A stretch of DNA of 64,000 nucleotides from Argentina anserina (Eukaryota; Streptophyta; Magnoliopsida; Rosales; Rosaceae): the NCBI RefSeq assembly GCF_933775445.1, contig NC_065873.1, forward strand, positions 21,576,001 to 21,640,000, read 5' to 3'. The position numbers were made by a program, and so were the translations under genes. This document shows, in pieces, positions 34,469 to 45,876 of the stretch. Numbering within the stretch: the first letter of the stretch is position 1; every line of letters begins with the position of its first letter. Below the pieces are notes generated by a model that searched no databases, had not been told where the DNA came from, and saw nothing but the letters and a program-made list of their open reading frames with translations.

Positions 34469-37269
34469 TGTAACGACCCTAAAATTTCAAGCTTAAGAAC
34501 TCAAAATTTCAAAGTCGTTAAACACTAAACAATTTCAATGAAATCGAAATCATTTAAAATGCACAGCGGATCATTACTGAGTTCTTAATACAACTCAGAA
34601 AACCAATTATTACAACTCAAATTTATAATTCAACATTACATAAGATGGAAATGTAATAATCCTCACAATCTCTCACAAAACTCACAAATAAATCCACACC
34701 AATTCTCACACACAAATCCACGCTAGAAACCTCACCACAAGCAGGATACGAACGACTTCGAGTCTCCGGAGTCGTAACTCAATCACCATTAATCAACACC
34801 TGCGGAATTATCCCCTACACCATCGAATTGGTGCACCGGGATTGTAAACACAAACCCAGTAAGCTTATAGCTCGTATGAGTAAAATGACAATATAATTCG
34901 CATATCAATATATACGAAAAATCACAAATCAACAAATATAAATGCCCTCATGAGTCAATGGACGGCCCATCTGGTTGTCCCAAAAATATATGAAATGAAA
35001 GTGCTCATGAGAAATCGGGCAACCCTTCTGGTTACCCAAAAACATTTTAAACTACGGGTACTAATGAACGCTGGTACACATCTGTTACCCCTCACGTAGT
35101 ACACCGCTGATATTGGGTAACCACCCGCTACCCAATATCCAAAACAATCTGAGTACTCATGAGCCGATAACCACCCGTTACCTCACATGCAGTACTCCGG
35201 CAGACATACTAGAGCTCTAACTGTATCGTAACTTTCGCCCGGCCAAAGGCTAGGTTCCGACTTGCCAAACACGTACAATAATCTCACATCATATTGTACA
35301 AAAATCAAGTCCGAAGACAAATCAACATTTTAACAATCTCCATGTTAAAATTCACGTACAATAATCTCACATCATATTGTACAAATCAAAATCACATATT
35401 CGATAAAATCTTGTCATCGAAATGACATCATCACGATAAAATCATAACAGTACATTATATAGCAAACTATATATATATATATATGTACTTATTTACCATT
35501 TATACAATAAATATATAATCCACTATATCATATACGTGTCATAATTCATAAACACGTTCGAAGACAAAACGTTTAACAAACACATATTAAAGTCACGTAC
35601 AATAATCACACATCATATTGTACAAATTAATTCACATGCTCGTCATATAATTCTCGTCATCGAAATGACCAATTCCAATGAATTTATAACAGTATATAAT
35701 ATAGCAAACTATATATATAAGTACTTATTTACCATTTATACGAATATATATATTCCACTATATCATATACATGTCGTATTTCAATATTTAAAACTCTTGC
35801 AAAAATCTTGAATTCACCACAAGGGTAGATTCGTAAATATGTGAGATTTTACTCACCTTATCGACTCGAGCGTAATTCTACAATTTCCGAAGATAATTAT
35901 TTTCCTTGATTTATCGATCACCTTGAAAAGATAAGAAAAGAATTTAGAAACGTTTCGTATACCTTTAAATGCCGATACAGTAATTTTCGGTTTTACGAAT
36001 TTACTGTTCGCTGAGTACTATTCACTTAGTACTATTCACTGTTTTACTATTCACGTATTTACTATTCATGTACTAATGTACAAATACACATCCAATACGT
36101 ATCTCTGTACGAGTACATACTATTTACGTATTTCTGTACATATAAATACTATTCAAATGTACATACTATCTCAGTAAATAATAATTACCAAATTACCCTT
36201 CCAAAATTATTTTTTACCTTTATTAAAAGTAATTTACATTTACATTTACCGTACATAAATAAAATTTATATTTACCGTACGTAAATCACATTTTTACATT
36301 TACCGTACGTAAAATTAAATTACAAAATTACCCTTTTTCGGAAACACTGTGGCGGCGCGTGGGGTGCACTCGCCACCTCCGGCAGGCCGCGCGTGGCGCT
36401 CATGCGCCGACACCAGTCACAGCGCGTATCACGCCACCGCCGAGCCCATTCTCTTCTCCTTCCTCCCCTCTTCCTTCCCACGGCATCACATCGTGCCTAG
36501 GCACCACCATGCATTCACACGCGCCGCCTAAGGCGGCGACATCTCCTCCAAAACTCTCCTCCTCCAATCTCTTCCAAATCGCAACCAAACAACCACAAAT
36601 CGACAATCAAGCATCACAACAACCTAATCATGCTAACCCTCACCTCAATCAAGCTTGGAGACCACCGAAGTTTGGCTTTGACACGACGGAGGAAACGTAA
36701 CAACTTGGAGATGTTGGTGGAGCTCCGGCGCGGCGCGAGAGGGTGCGTCCTCCTTGGGGTTGCCTACGGGGGGTGGTGCGATGCCTCCTAGGCCGGCAGT
36801 GAGGACCACGTCTACCTGAGATGGGAGATCGGTGGTGAAGCCGAGAGGGAAGAGGGAGAATCGGGTGAGAGGGAGAGAGAGGCGGAGAGAGAGGAGAGAG
36901 AGTGTGGTTTCCAGAAATGGAAACCCTAATTACAAAAATGCCCTTTTTATACTCGTTTCCAAAATCGGAAACTAACTTCTGACGTTAATAACTTCCACAT
37001 CCGATGTCCGATTAGAACGCGTCACATACTCACGAACTCATATCAACGAGCTCTACAACTTTCGTGAAGAAAGTTTTCGTAACCGAGCAACGGAATAAAA
37101 GTCGATATATAGGTTGCGGTAACGTCATGTTTTTCGATTTAAACGTTCCGAGAACGTTTCCGTTTTTAGTTTCGTAACGTCGCAACAATCACATTCATTC
37201 TAATTAAATTTCACAACTTGATAGATTCCAAATCAAACCAAACATTGTTCGAAAACTAGGGTTATTACA
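34469..37269 (-). mobile_element. Long solo LTR or LTR-bounded remnant, copy B (2801 bp)
   Basis: It begins TGTAACGACCC and ends GGGTTATTACA, with TG and CA borders. An exact 5-bp duplication GTAAC (34464-34468, 37270-37274) shows one insertion event. In reverse it matches the remnant at 5794-7395. Matching parts are the TATA-like segment near 36947 (CTTTTTATACTCG), the CT-rich leader, the GGCGCGTG-rich part near 36350, TTTACCGTACGTAAA motifs, and GTGAGTAAAATCTCACATAT near 35850. There is no gag or pol. I see no second pair of LTRs inside, so a solo LTR is the simplest reading. Length and ends would fit Ty3-gypsy types with very long LTRs, by inference only. Confidence 0.82.
35469..35484. repeat. 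TA-rich microsatellite in the long LTR
   Basis: ATATATATATATATAT in a palindromic stretch of TATATAAGTACTTAT-like sequence that itself recurs near 35705. Confidence 0.7.
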
Positions 37270-37274
37270 GTAAC

Positions 37275-40200
37275 TCATTCTATTTATTTTATTTTTTATT
37301 TGAATTAATATAACATTGTGAGAACATAGTAATTTTCAGTGATTTTTTCAGGCTCTCCAGTTATATAAAAGGATTTTTCAAAGCTAAAAATAATTGAAGT
37401 CATTTAAAATTATTCTATGAGGTTATGACAGCGTCACATGATAGATTTTTAATTTTAAGTGGGTTTTTTAACTTCATAAAAGTGTTAGAAAATAGCTTGA
37501 GTGTTCTAAAATTTCTACAAAAATTACCACACTTTTAGAAAAATGTGATATATTCACCCATATAAAAAATTCAAGAAATTCATCATTGGGTGATATGGCT
37601 ACTTTTATGATAAAAGGATGATAGATAATGCATACCTCTTGATTGACACCCAAATATTAATTAAAATTAGAGATTTTTGAGCCGTAGACACATTTCATTG
37701 TCAAGATGACATCCAAAGGTCGGATATATATTTTGATAAATATAGTCACATGATTATGACATGGCTACTATAGTTGCATGAGTTGGTTCTTAAATTTCAT
37801 GCAAGTGTGTGTGTTTCTAAACCAATTATACTGAATAAATGAAGTTTTATAAAACTGACCGTAGGATGTCACCACTAATGTGAAATATGGTTACTGTAGA
37901 AAATTCAGTAGTTTTTATTAAATTTTAAGTCTTGATCCACTCACTTAACCTTATGTGTAATTCTTCCTATATAAGCGTAGCTAAGTCAAGTGGGGGTGAA
38001 AATTTAAATTTTCATTCATGTGTCAACAAATCGCATCCGCGTGAGAAATTTGTAATTTTTGGGGAATTTTTCGGACACCGTATCTATATATGAGGAATTT
38101 ATTAAGTTTGAGAATAATGTCAGTTTTATGGCTTTAAGTGAGTTGTCATGTTTCTAAAACATTCTAAAATCCTTTAAAAAATTACTCGGTTGTTCACTAA
38201 ATTCTCCAAAAATTACCACGCTCTCAGAAAAATGCGATATATTCGCCCATATAAAAAATTTGAGAAATTAATTGTCGGGCGATTATGGCTACTTTTATGA
38301 CAGAATGATAATAAATAAGACATCTTGATCGAGATCTAAATATTAATAAAAATTAGAAATTTTTTGAGTCGTAGACACAATTCGCTGTCTACATGACATC
38401 TGATGGTCATGTTTTTATTTTGTTAAACTTACTCACATGAACCATAACATGGCTACTATAGTTGCATGACATTGTTTATTAAGTTTCATGCAAGTGTGTA
38501 TGTTTCTAAACCAACTATACTGAATAAATGAAGTTTTATAAAACTTACCGTAGGATGTCACCACTAATGTGAAATATGGCCACTGTAGAAAATTCACAAG
38601 TTTTCATTAAAGTTTAGGTCTTGATCCACTCGCTTAACCTTATGTTTCATTCACCCTACATAAGGGTAGCTAAGTCAAGTGGGGGTTAAAATTTAAGTTT
38701 TCATTCATGTGTCAACATATCGCATCCGCGTGAGAGAATTGTAATTTGTGAGGAATTTTTCGGACACCGTATCTATATATGAGGAATTTTGGAAGTTAAA
38801 GAATATCTAAAATTATATGAAAAAGGCTTAAAGCGGCCAGAAATGTGCCATGTGTCAGTTTTATGGCTTTAAGTGAGTTGTCATGTTTCTAAAAAACTTC
38901 TAAAATCCTTATAAAATAGCTCGGTTGTTTACTAAATTCTCCAAAAATTACCAAACTCTCAGAACAATGCGATATATTCGCCCATATGAAAATTTTGAGA
39001 AATTAATTGTCGGGAGATATGGCTACCTTTATGACGGAAGGATGATAAATAAAGCATACTCTTGATCGAGATCTAAATATTAACAAACAATAGAAATTTT
39101 GAGAAAGTATCATAACATTGAAAATTTCCAAAGTTAACATTGAATATTTCTAAAACCTTCTAAAACTCTTAAAAAATATTTAGGATGCTCAATAAATTAC
39201 CAAAAAATTACCAATCACTCATATTAATGTTGTCTATATGTCCAAATAAAATTTTGAGAACTTTGTTGTAGGGGGATACGGCTGCCTTTCTGGATGTACG
39301 TCTCTAAATAGGCTATACCTCAAGATTGCGACCAAATCATTGACAAAAATATGTAACCTTTGGATCATAGCTACATTTCACTATCAAAATGGCATCCAAT
39401 GATTGAAATTTAATTTTGTCAAATCTAGACGCTTGAATCATAACAAGACTACTAAAATTGTATAACTTGTTTTATCATGTTATATGTGAGTGTATAATTT
39501 TCTCAATGAACTATATTGAGTGATGAAATTTTGAAAAATCAACGGTAAGATATTACCAGTACAATGAAAATATATATGTTGTACGACATTCATATATTTT
39601 CATTAAGTTGTAGCTCTCGATCAACTCATTTAACTTTATTTGTCATTATTTCTCTGTATGGACAATCATGTTAAGGTGCAATAAATATTTAATTTTTTAA
39701 ACATCAGTGTATAAAGGGCATCAATATGAGAGCATAGTAATTTTTAGGGAATTGTTCATGCGCCATAGCTATTTATAAGAAATTTTTGAATATCATAAAT
39801 AATTAAAATCATATGAATAAAGTTTTATATGGCCTGCAAAGCACCACATGGCACTTTTTTCCCTTTATTTGAGTTTTAAATTTTTTTAAACATTCTAAAA
39901 ATCTTTAAAAATATCTAAGATGCTAAAAAAAATCTAGAAATTATTACCATGTGCTCAAAATAATGCTCTCTATACATCCAATTAAAAATTTTGAGATTTT
40001 TATCGTTAGTGGATAGGGCTGCCTTTGTGGAACTGGTAGGTCTTTAAATAGGTTATATGACTTATACCACATAATGGAGACCAAATCATTGACAAGAATA
40101 TGTAAATTTTGGATCATAGCTACATCCAACGGTCAAATTTAAATTTTATCAAATCTAGGTGCTTGCATCATAAGAAGGCTATTGAAGTTGTTAACTTGTT

Positions 40201-41980
40201 TATCGTGTTTTATGTAATTGTATAAATTTCTCAATTAATTATATGAGAGAATGAAATTCTAAAAAATCAACCATATGACTTTACGGAGATATATATGTGT
40301 TGCCCGACATTCACGTATTTTTATGAAGTTTTGGGTCTCAATCCACTTAATTAACTTTGTATCGTATTCTATGTTTCTATGGGTAGACATGTCACGGTGC
40401 AATAAAAAATTTAATTTTTTTTTACATCTATTGTGTAAAAGTGCATTACCCTGAGACTCTAAGAGCGTAGTAATTTTCTAAGAATTGTTCATGAGACATA
40501 GCTATTTATAAATTTGTTTTGAAGATCATAAATAATTAAAATGACATGACAAACGCTTTATTGGCCTACAACGCGCTACATGGAGGTTTTCTCTCTTTAT
40601 ATTAGTTTTTTAATTTTTGAAACCTTCTAAGAATCTTAAGAAATATATGGGATGCTAAAAAATTCCCAAAAAAAAAATGCTTAAACAATGTTCTCTATTC
40701 GTCCATATAAAACTTTTGAGAAATTTATCGTCTAGGGATACGATTGTCTTTGTGAAAGTATGTTATTAAATATGTTCTACCTCAATGATGAGACCAAATC
40801 ATTAATAAAAATATGAAACTTTTTAAGTAGCTACATTCCACTGTTAAGATGCCATCGATTGGTCGAATTTTAATTACCAAATCTAGACGCTTGAATCATA
40901 ACAAGACTACTAAAGTTGTATAATTTGTTTATCATGTTTTTATGCAAGTGTGTAAGTTTCAACTACAGTAAAATCTTTTTAAATTAATACCCGATTAATT
41001 AATAACTTTAATTAAATAATAATTTGTGACAGTCCCAACTCGGGGCTAACGTGTTAAATTAATATTTTGCTAAATTTGTAAGATAATAGAAATTTCAGAA
41101 TTCATATAGACCCCATCGAATATATAAATTAATAATGACATAATTTATATAATAAAATTTACATTTATGAGGATTTCATTGATGAATTTTGTAGATTTAA
41201 TTATCATTAAATAAAATAATACAATATATTGAACACCATAATATTTTGAACAATGGTATCCATTATAAATCTAACAATGTGGTGCATGAACAAAAAGTAA
41301 AACTTATTTTTTTTGAAAAAGTGAAAGAAAATATTTATTATATATTCGATAGGGTCTATATTTTTTTAATTAAATTATTAATTAATCGATAAATTAATAT
41401 ATGATTAATTTATTAATATATTAATATCTCGATAAAATAATAAATACCCTCAGTCCCAAGCCTATTAATTTATAGAGATTTTACTGTATATTTTGAGAGA
41501 TAAATTTTGAAAAATAAACCGTATGATGTTACCACGACAGTGAAATATATATGTTGTACAACATTTACATATTTCTGTTAAGTTTTGGTTTTCGATTCAC
41601 TCATAAACTTTGGCTCATTTTACGTTTGTATGGGCAGCCATATCATGTTGCAATAATTACTTAAATTTCTTTACATAAGTGGATAGAGGGCATTACTGTG
41701 GCATTACAATAATTTTCGGGAAATTTTTCGTGCATCATAGCTATTTATAAGTGTTTTTTTTTATGTTCAGAAATAACTAAAATAAGAGGGACCGAAGATG
41801 AATATCGAAAATCTAAAAAAATGTTTTATGTGGCCTGCAACGAATCATGTGGTGATCTTCTTGCTTTATGATTGAAAACTTATAGTAATCTTAAAAATCT
41901 TTAAGGGTTCTAAAACAATTTACCAAAAATTGTTGCACTACTATGTTTTTATTTTTCGTTGAGGTAGCCTCACAAGTCCT
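37275..41980. repeat. Diverged tandem array, unit about 690-750 bp
   Basis: Landmarks recur in order. The motif AAATGYGATATATTCRCCCA plus GAGAAATT...GGCTACTTTTATGA occurs near 37540, 38225 and 38955, and a diverged form near 39230, 39960 and 40690. TATGGCCTGCAAMGCACCACATGG-type sequence occurs near 39830, 40552 and 41822. The text around AAGTGGGGGTGAAAATTTAA repeats at 37990 and 38672. Spacing is 683-750 bp once a 521-bp insertion is removed, with one shortened unit near 38950-39220. There are six or seven units and no coding content. Confidence 0.8.
40966..41486. mobile_element. TA-flanked MITE nested in the tandem array (521 bp)
   Basis: The ends are CAGTAAAATCTTTTTAAATT and, reversed, CAGTAAAATCTCTATAAATT. 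TA flanks both sides (40964-40965, 41487-41488). The neighbouring array unit at 39507 shows the unoccupied site (AACTATATTGAG), matching our AACTA...TATTTTGAG. The TA duplication suggests a Tc1/mariner-like family. The interior is AT-rich and non-coding. Confidence 0.85.
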
Positions 41981-41999
41981 CCTTTAAAAAAAATGTTTT

Positions 42000-42340
42000 T
42001 AATACAACCAATGTGCTTTGATTTCCCCTGCATATTTTTTTTTCCGGTGGAATGTAAACATGGTGCAATGATGGCCACTGATTTCGATAAATAAGTCTTT
42101 ACTTTTTAATATATTCAAAGCTTTATTTATTTATGAAGTTACAATGTCTCTTTTAAAAAAAAATTATTTGCTATATGCCCCATTCTAACCTGAAATATAA
42201 GAATCTTGCCCTTTCTTCAACCTTTGTTGAAGGAAAAAAGCTGCCCAGCAAACTATTCCATATGGGTTTCCAGAGAAGTTGGGGTCGGGCAACTTCACAA
42301 GCTCGTCCTATCATGAATCCGCCCTAGTAACGATACCGCT
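42000..42340 (-). other. Segment between array and MOR1 fragment
   Basis: 42230-42310 reads open on the minus strand (LVKLPDPNFSGNPYGIVCW in one frame, GRACEVARPQLLWKPIWNSL in another). It may be another captured piece or MOR1 intron. I did not identify it. Confidence 0.25.
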
Positions 42341-42465
42341 GTCTTTACCTCACCCCAACAGAAAAGCAGAAGAAACAGATCGTCTGTAAAGTAATCGGAA
42401 ATAGTTTCCCGATGTAGATGTTACCGAATTCGCAAAGAGATTCTTTTACATTGAGTCGCATAAGG

Positions 42466-42545
42466 CTTCCAGTTCTTATGGAAAGCCGATCATCCCACGG
42501 CAAGTACTTTGCCTCCTTCAGAAGCTCCTCTTCTTCGGACGACAT
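42466..42545 (-). pseudogene. MOR1: MOR1/XMAP215 microtubule protein, captured start fragment
   Basis: The minus strand opens ATG and encodes MSSEEEELLKEAKYLPWDDR then LS, nearly the N-terminus of plant MOR1/GEM1, the XMAP215-type microtubule polymerase whose protein starts with this acidic leader and LPW-DRLSHKNWK. One base is missing after LS. In the next frame CATAAGAACTGGAAG gives HKNWK, after which similarity stops. Only about 27 of some 2000 residues are present, so this is a gene fragment. The sequence above the ATG (42546-42660) may be the original 5' UTR. It lies about 330 bases inside the right terminus of the large TIR element, as expected for transduplicated cargo. Confidence 0.75.
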
Positions 42546-42914
42546 TTCTCATCCAAAAAGGAAAAAAAACACATAGCCTTGCTTTCTCACACTGCTTGGT
42601 TCCTCGCCATAGCAAATCCCATATCCGATCCAAAATTGGCTAATCAAATATGGTATCTATGGATCATATATTGGCTTTTTTAGTAGAGAAAAAGATTATG
42701 GAGTGGTGGGTATAGTACATTTTCTCAGACGGAAGACAAAAATATCAATAAATTACCCATTTCTGTTTTCATCTTCGACTTAACCCAACAACAGCCATAA
42801 TTTCAACATAGCGCGTGGATGTGCAACCAACCCGTGTATATACACGGACCGTGTAATGAATAAGCTCTCATATTATTAATAACATTTGGATAGTACAGCG
42901 AGGGGAAAAAAGCC

Positions 42915-43630
42915 TCAATCTTGTAATGTAATACAACTATCCTCATGGAGGACATCAACAATAACATTAGGAGTATCATCTAACCAGAACTCATCAATTT
43001 GAGACTTACTATCAAGGGTAGCTAACATATGAGCTACGCCATTTGCTTCACGATAAATATACTGAAGAGAAATATAATTAAAAAATTGTATATAATACTT
43101 ACAATATGCTAATATGATCCTCAACTCAGACAAGTCCACTTCCTCATTTGACAAGGCCGCAAGCACTAGAACATTCTCACTCTCTAGTCTCTACCTCAAT
43201 ATCTTGCCATTGCTCATGGATTGATATTAACATACCCAAGCTGGTTATGGAGAGGACGTCTGCACAACCATTAAAGTGCGGACGTCAACGATTCCAGCGA
43301 CCGGCGACCCGCAACGACGGCACTGAAGGTGCCGGCCGTTCTCCCCCCTCATGGCGCTCATGTATGTGCCATCTGGAGCTCCATCATTGGCCCACGGCGG
43401 CCAGAATCTACAAATTTCCATAAATTTCAAGTTTATGAGAAATTTGTAGAGTCCGGCCAGCGTTGGAGCTTTGGTTAGCACCATCCACGTTGTTGTTGTG
43501 CGTCGCCGGTCGCTGGAACTCTTGACGTCCGCATTTTAAGGGTTGTGCGGACATCCTCCCTCAATCGTTTTCATTAACATACCAGCCTAGATAGCTTCTG
43601 CTTCCACATGCATAGGTGAAAGTGCATGGA
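42915..43630 (-). pseudogene. LINE-type RNase H fragment, interrupted
   Basis: Minus-strand 43166-42915 encodes LAALSNEEVDLSELRIILAY, YISLQYIYREANGVAHMLA and FWLDDTPNVIVDVLHEDS, the C-terminal RNase H-like (RVT_3) domain common in plant non-LTR elements and related proteins. Upstream, 43620-43570 gives MHVEAEAI-AGMLM from the same domain with a stop. About 300 bases of palindromic DNA separate the two pieces. Decayed and partial. Confidence 0.65.
43252..43557. mobile_element. Palindromic MITE-like insert (about 306 bp)
   Basis: The left end GAGGACGTCTGCACAACC and the right end GGTTGTGCGGACATCCTC are inverted copies. The match continues through TGCGGACGTCAA and CCAGCGACCGGCGAC for roughly 60 bases. 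It is GC-rich, unlike its flanks, and splits the RNase H fragment. A target duplication is not clear. Confidence 0.65.
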
Positions 43631-43633
43631 TTA

Positions 43634-44754
43634 AGGCCCAGTTTAGCTGGGCTTTGGGAGCTGCTTTGGAAGCAAAAGCGCTTTAAGGTTTGAAATTAGG
43701 TGTTTGGTAAAACAAAACAAAAAACAGATTTTAGGAGAATTGATTCTCCGAACCCACAGCTTTTGGAGAAGCAACCTTCGTGTTGCTTTGAGAGCCGCTT
43801 TTGCGCGAACCCACCCAGAAAAACACTGAGGCTTTAATGAATGTTTTGTAAGTCCTAAATTGCCTTCGCTTGTCTTTACGAAGACATCAACCCAAAACCC
43901 ATCTCTTTTTTCATGGCCCTTGATGTTCTTGATGCTCTCCTGAAGCTTATTCACAACGCCAGCGAATCAATCCACATATTTGATACAGTTAATCACATCA
44001 TAATTTTCATGGATCAAACCGAAAATCTAGGGGATTTGGGAATCAAATCAAATCGTTCTCTTGCTCTCCGTCGTCAAAATTAGTTTTTTTTTTCATTGGG
44101 AACAATTCAAAACAAAATGGGTTTACTGTGTTTCCAGTTGTTATCTCTTGAACTCTACAATCATTAAACTTATCAAGCATCAATCATCCTCTACAATCTG
44201 AATATTTATTTGTCTATTGTTTTTTGGGTTTCTCGGTTTACTAGACTTTGGGTGTTTGCTCTAATTAATTTATTGTTAGATTTGATTCTCACAGTTTCAC
44301 ACATCATATTAGGGCTCCATGTATATATCAACATATAGCTGAGGTTATGACGAAATCTGGAGATGAGGAGAAGCAATGAATTCATTTGAATTTTGTTATT
44401 TTAAATTATTGATTGAGAGAAGTTATTCCTAGATTTGGTTTGAGAGAAGGAGATGAAAGATTTTATATGAGCATAAGAAACGATTATGGTCATAGATTTA
44501 AATAACAAATTGCTTTAAACATTTTATGTAACCCTCTACGGTAATTATTAAACTAATCAAGAATCAAACATCCTTAAAACATATGTATAAATTGTATATT
44601 GAGAATTAATGTCTAACTTGGTAATTTTAAATAGCCACGGTACTTTTGAAAAATTGTTTAGACTAATTTTTCTTACAATAGTTTTAAAAAAAATTTTACC
44701 CACGACAATTTCAAAAGTAATTGTATCCACAGGACAGCTTTGCCAAACTTGGCT
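43634..44754. mobile_element. Candidate PIF/Harbinger-like MITE
   Basis: The left AGGCCCAGTTTAG and the reversed right AGCCAAGTTTGG resemble PIF/Harbinger or related ends, with TTA on each side. The region rich in GCTTTTGGAGAAGC-type palindromes near 43755 fits a MITE. The ends are diverged and the element long, so this is tentative. Confidence 0.35.
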
Positions 44755-44880
44755 TTAAGTGACAAGACAGAGCAGTCCGACAAGTGCCACCATCGTCTCT
44801 GGCCACAATACCGATTCCCCCACTAACACTCCCGCAAAAAAGCTCAATCACAATTAATTTTGAGTTTGCCGCTTGGAGGT

Positions 44881-45031
44881 GGAATTCGTCTATGGTGCAG
44901 CGCTGCATACCATACATACCAAATCAGACGGTGGATAGAGAGTGTCTTGAAATACACGTGGGGTCTGTGGAGTGTATGGATGGTGGATTAGAGGCGCTGC
45001 ACGCATGCAGCGCTGCACTATAGAATTTTCC
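44881..45031. mobile_element. Short Mutator-type MITE, 151 bp, with 9-bp duplication
   Basis: The exact 9-bp CTTGGAGGT occurs at 44872-44880 and 45032-45040. The ends GGAATTCGTCTATGGTGCAG and, reversed, GGGAAAATTCTATAGTGCAG are inverted copies continuing into CGCTGCAT. The core is a GTGCAGCGCTGCA palindrome at each end. Confidence 0.88.
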
Positions 45032-45040
45032 CTTGGAGGT

Positions 45041-45876
45041 GCACTCTACCTAACCTTCGGACGCACTTGCTTCTTTGTGGGGCTAGGCTGAACCCTTCTA
45101 TAATCCTCCAACAGAATTCATGTCTAGCTTTTTGCCTTTCTATTAAGAATCATCTTATCGATGACTTTTCACTTAATTATTAATTAGACATGTTTTTTAT
45201 TATATTTTTTCATCTCAACCATTTAGATTTTTAAGTTTATATAAATAGATTATTTATACAAATTTTAAGTCAATTAAAAGTTAACGTATTAAACTAGATC
45301 AAATTAATGAACTGACTAAAATTATTAAACATGAATCGTTCAACTTTATGAATAAAAATCACATTTATGAATATTTTAACGATTTTTAATTTAAATAAAA
45401 ATTTACAATAATTAATCTACTCATATATATCTAAAAACTAAACAATCCATAATAAAATTAAGAAGTCGGTGAATATTTTAGTTTTGTTCTCAACCACATT
45501 CTCGTGGAGCTTATTCTCTCGGAGAATAGAGACCGGTGGAGTGTGGGGGAGAGGTTGGTGCGTGGTGACGCATGAGCTTACGAAACTAGTAAACCACGGA
45601 GGGTAGCTGCTCAAGATGCTGCGTCTTGGAGCCTTAGCCAAAAGCATTGATATTTGATAATATACAAATGTAAAATAGTAATGAAGAGGCCAGGAAAAGT
45701 AGTTGATAATGCTATTCATATCTTGACTTTGCTTGTGGATGGTATTGAATTATTGATCTTGTCAGTGCCTATATATAAAAAAGGCCATGTGCTAAAAGCT
45801 GTATATCACATACAGTCGGAATCAAAGCAAATATCTTCCTCAGTTCATCTTCCAAACCAGAACCAGCACCATAGTC
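45041..45876. other. Upstream region of GST 2
   Basis: From about 45540 it resembles the region before GST 3 (GAGGTTGGTGCGTGGTGA, CTGCGTCTTGGAG, TTAGCCAAAAGC), so promoter and gene were duplicated together. A TATATATAAA box lies at 45771-45780, about 100 bases before the start codon. Confidence 0.65.
45771..45780 (+). promoter_or_regulatory. TATA box of GST gene 2
   Basis: TATATATAAA in GCCTATATATAAAAAAGGCC. The matching spot before GST 3 is CCTATATAAGGCC (48354-48366). Confidence 0.65.

Larger units (their letters stand above)
33576..42870. mobile_element. Large TIR-bounded element, 9.3 kb, candidate Pack-MULE
   Basis: The left end reads CGAACTTTATTCAATACACG then GGCCGTGTATTTACACGGG. The right end, reversed, reads TGAGAGCTTATTCATTACAC then GGTCCGTGTATATACACGGG. 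This is an inverted repeat of about 38 bases containing its own CCGTGTA palindrome. TATTATTA flanks both sides (33568-33575, 42871-42878). No transposase was seen. The cargo includes a fragment of the microtubule protein MOR1 at the right end, a GC-rich non-repetitive segment (33900-34370), a long tandem array, and a nested LTR. The termini and cargo suggest a Mutator-type element with captured gene pieces. An 8-bp rather than clean 9-bp duplication leaves the superfamily open. Confidence 0.6.

Noticed and set aside
36349..36700. Reading frames of up to 113 codons as a gene
   Set aside because: They fall in the GC-rich part of LTR copy B and are not conserved in frame with copy A.
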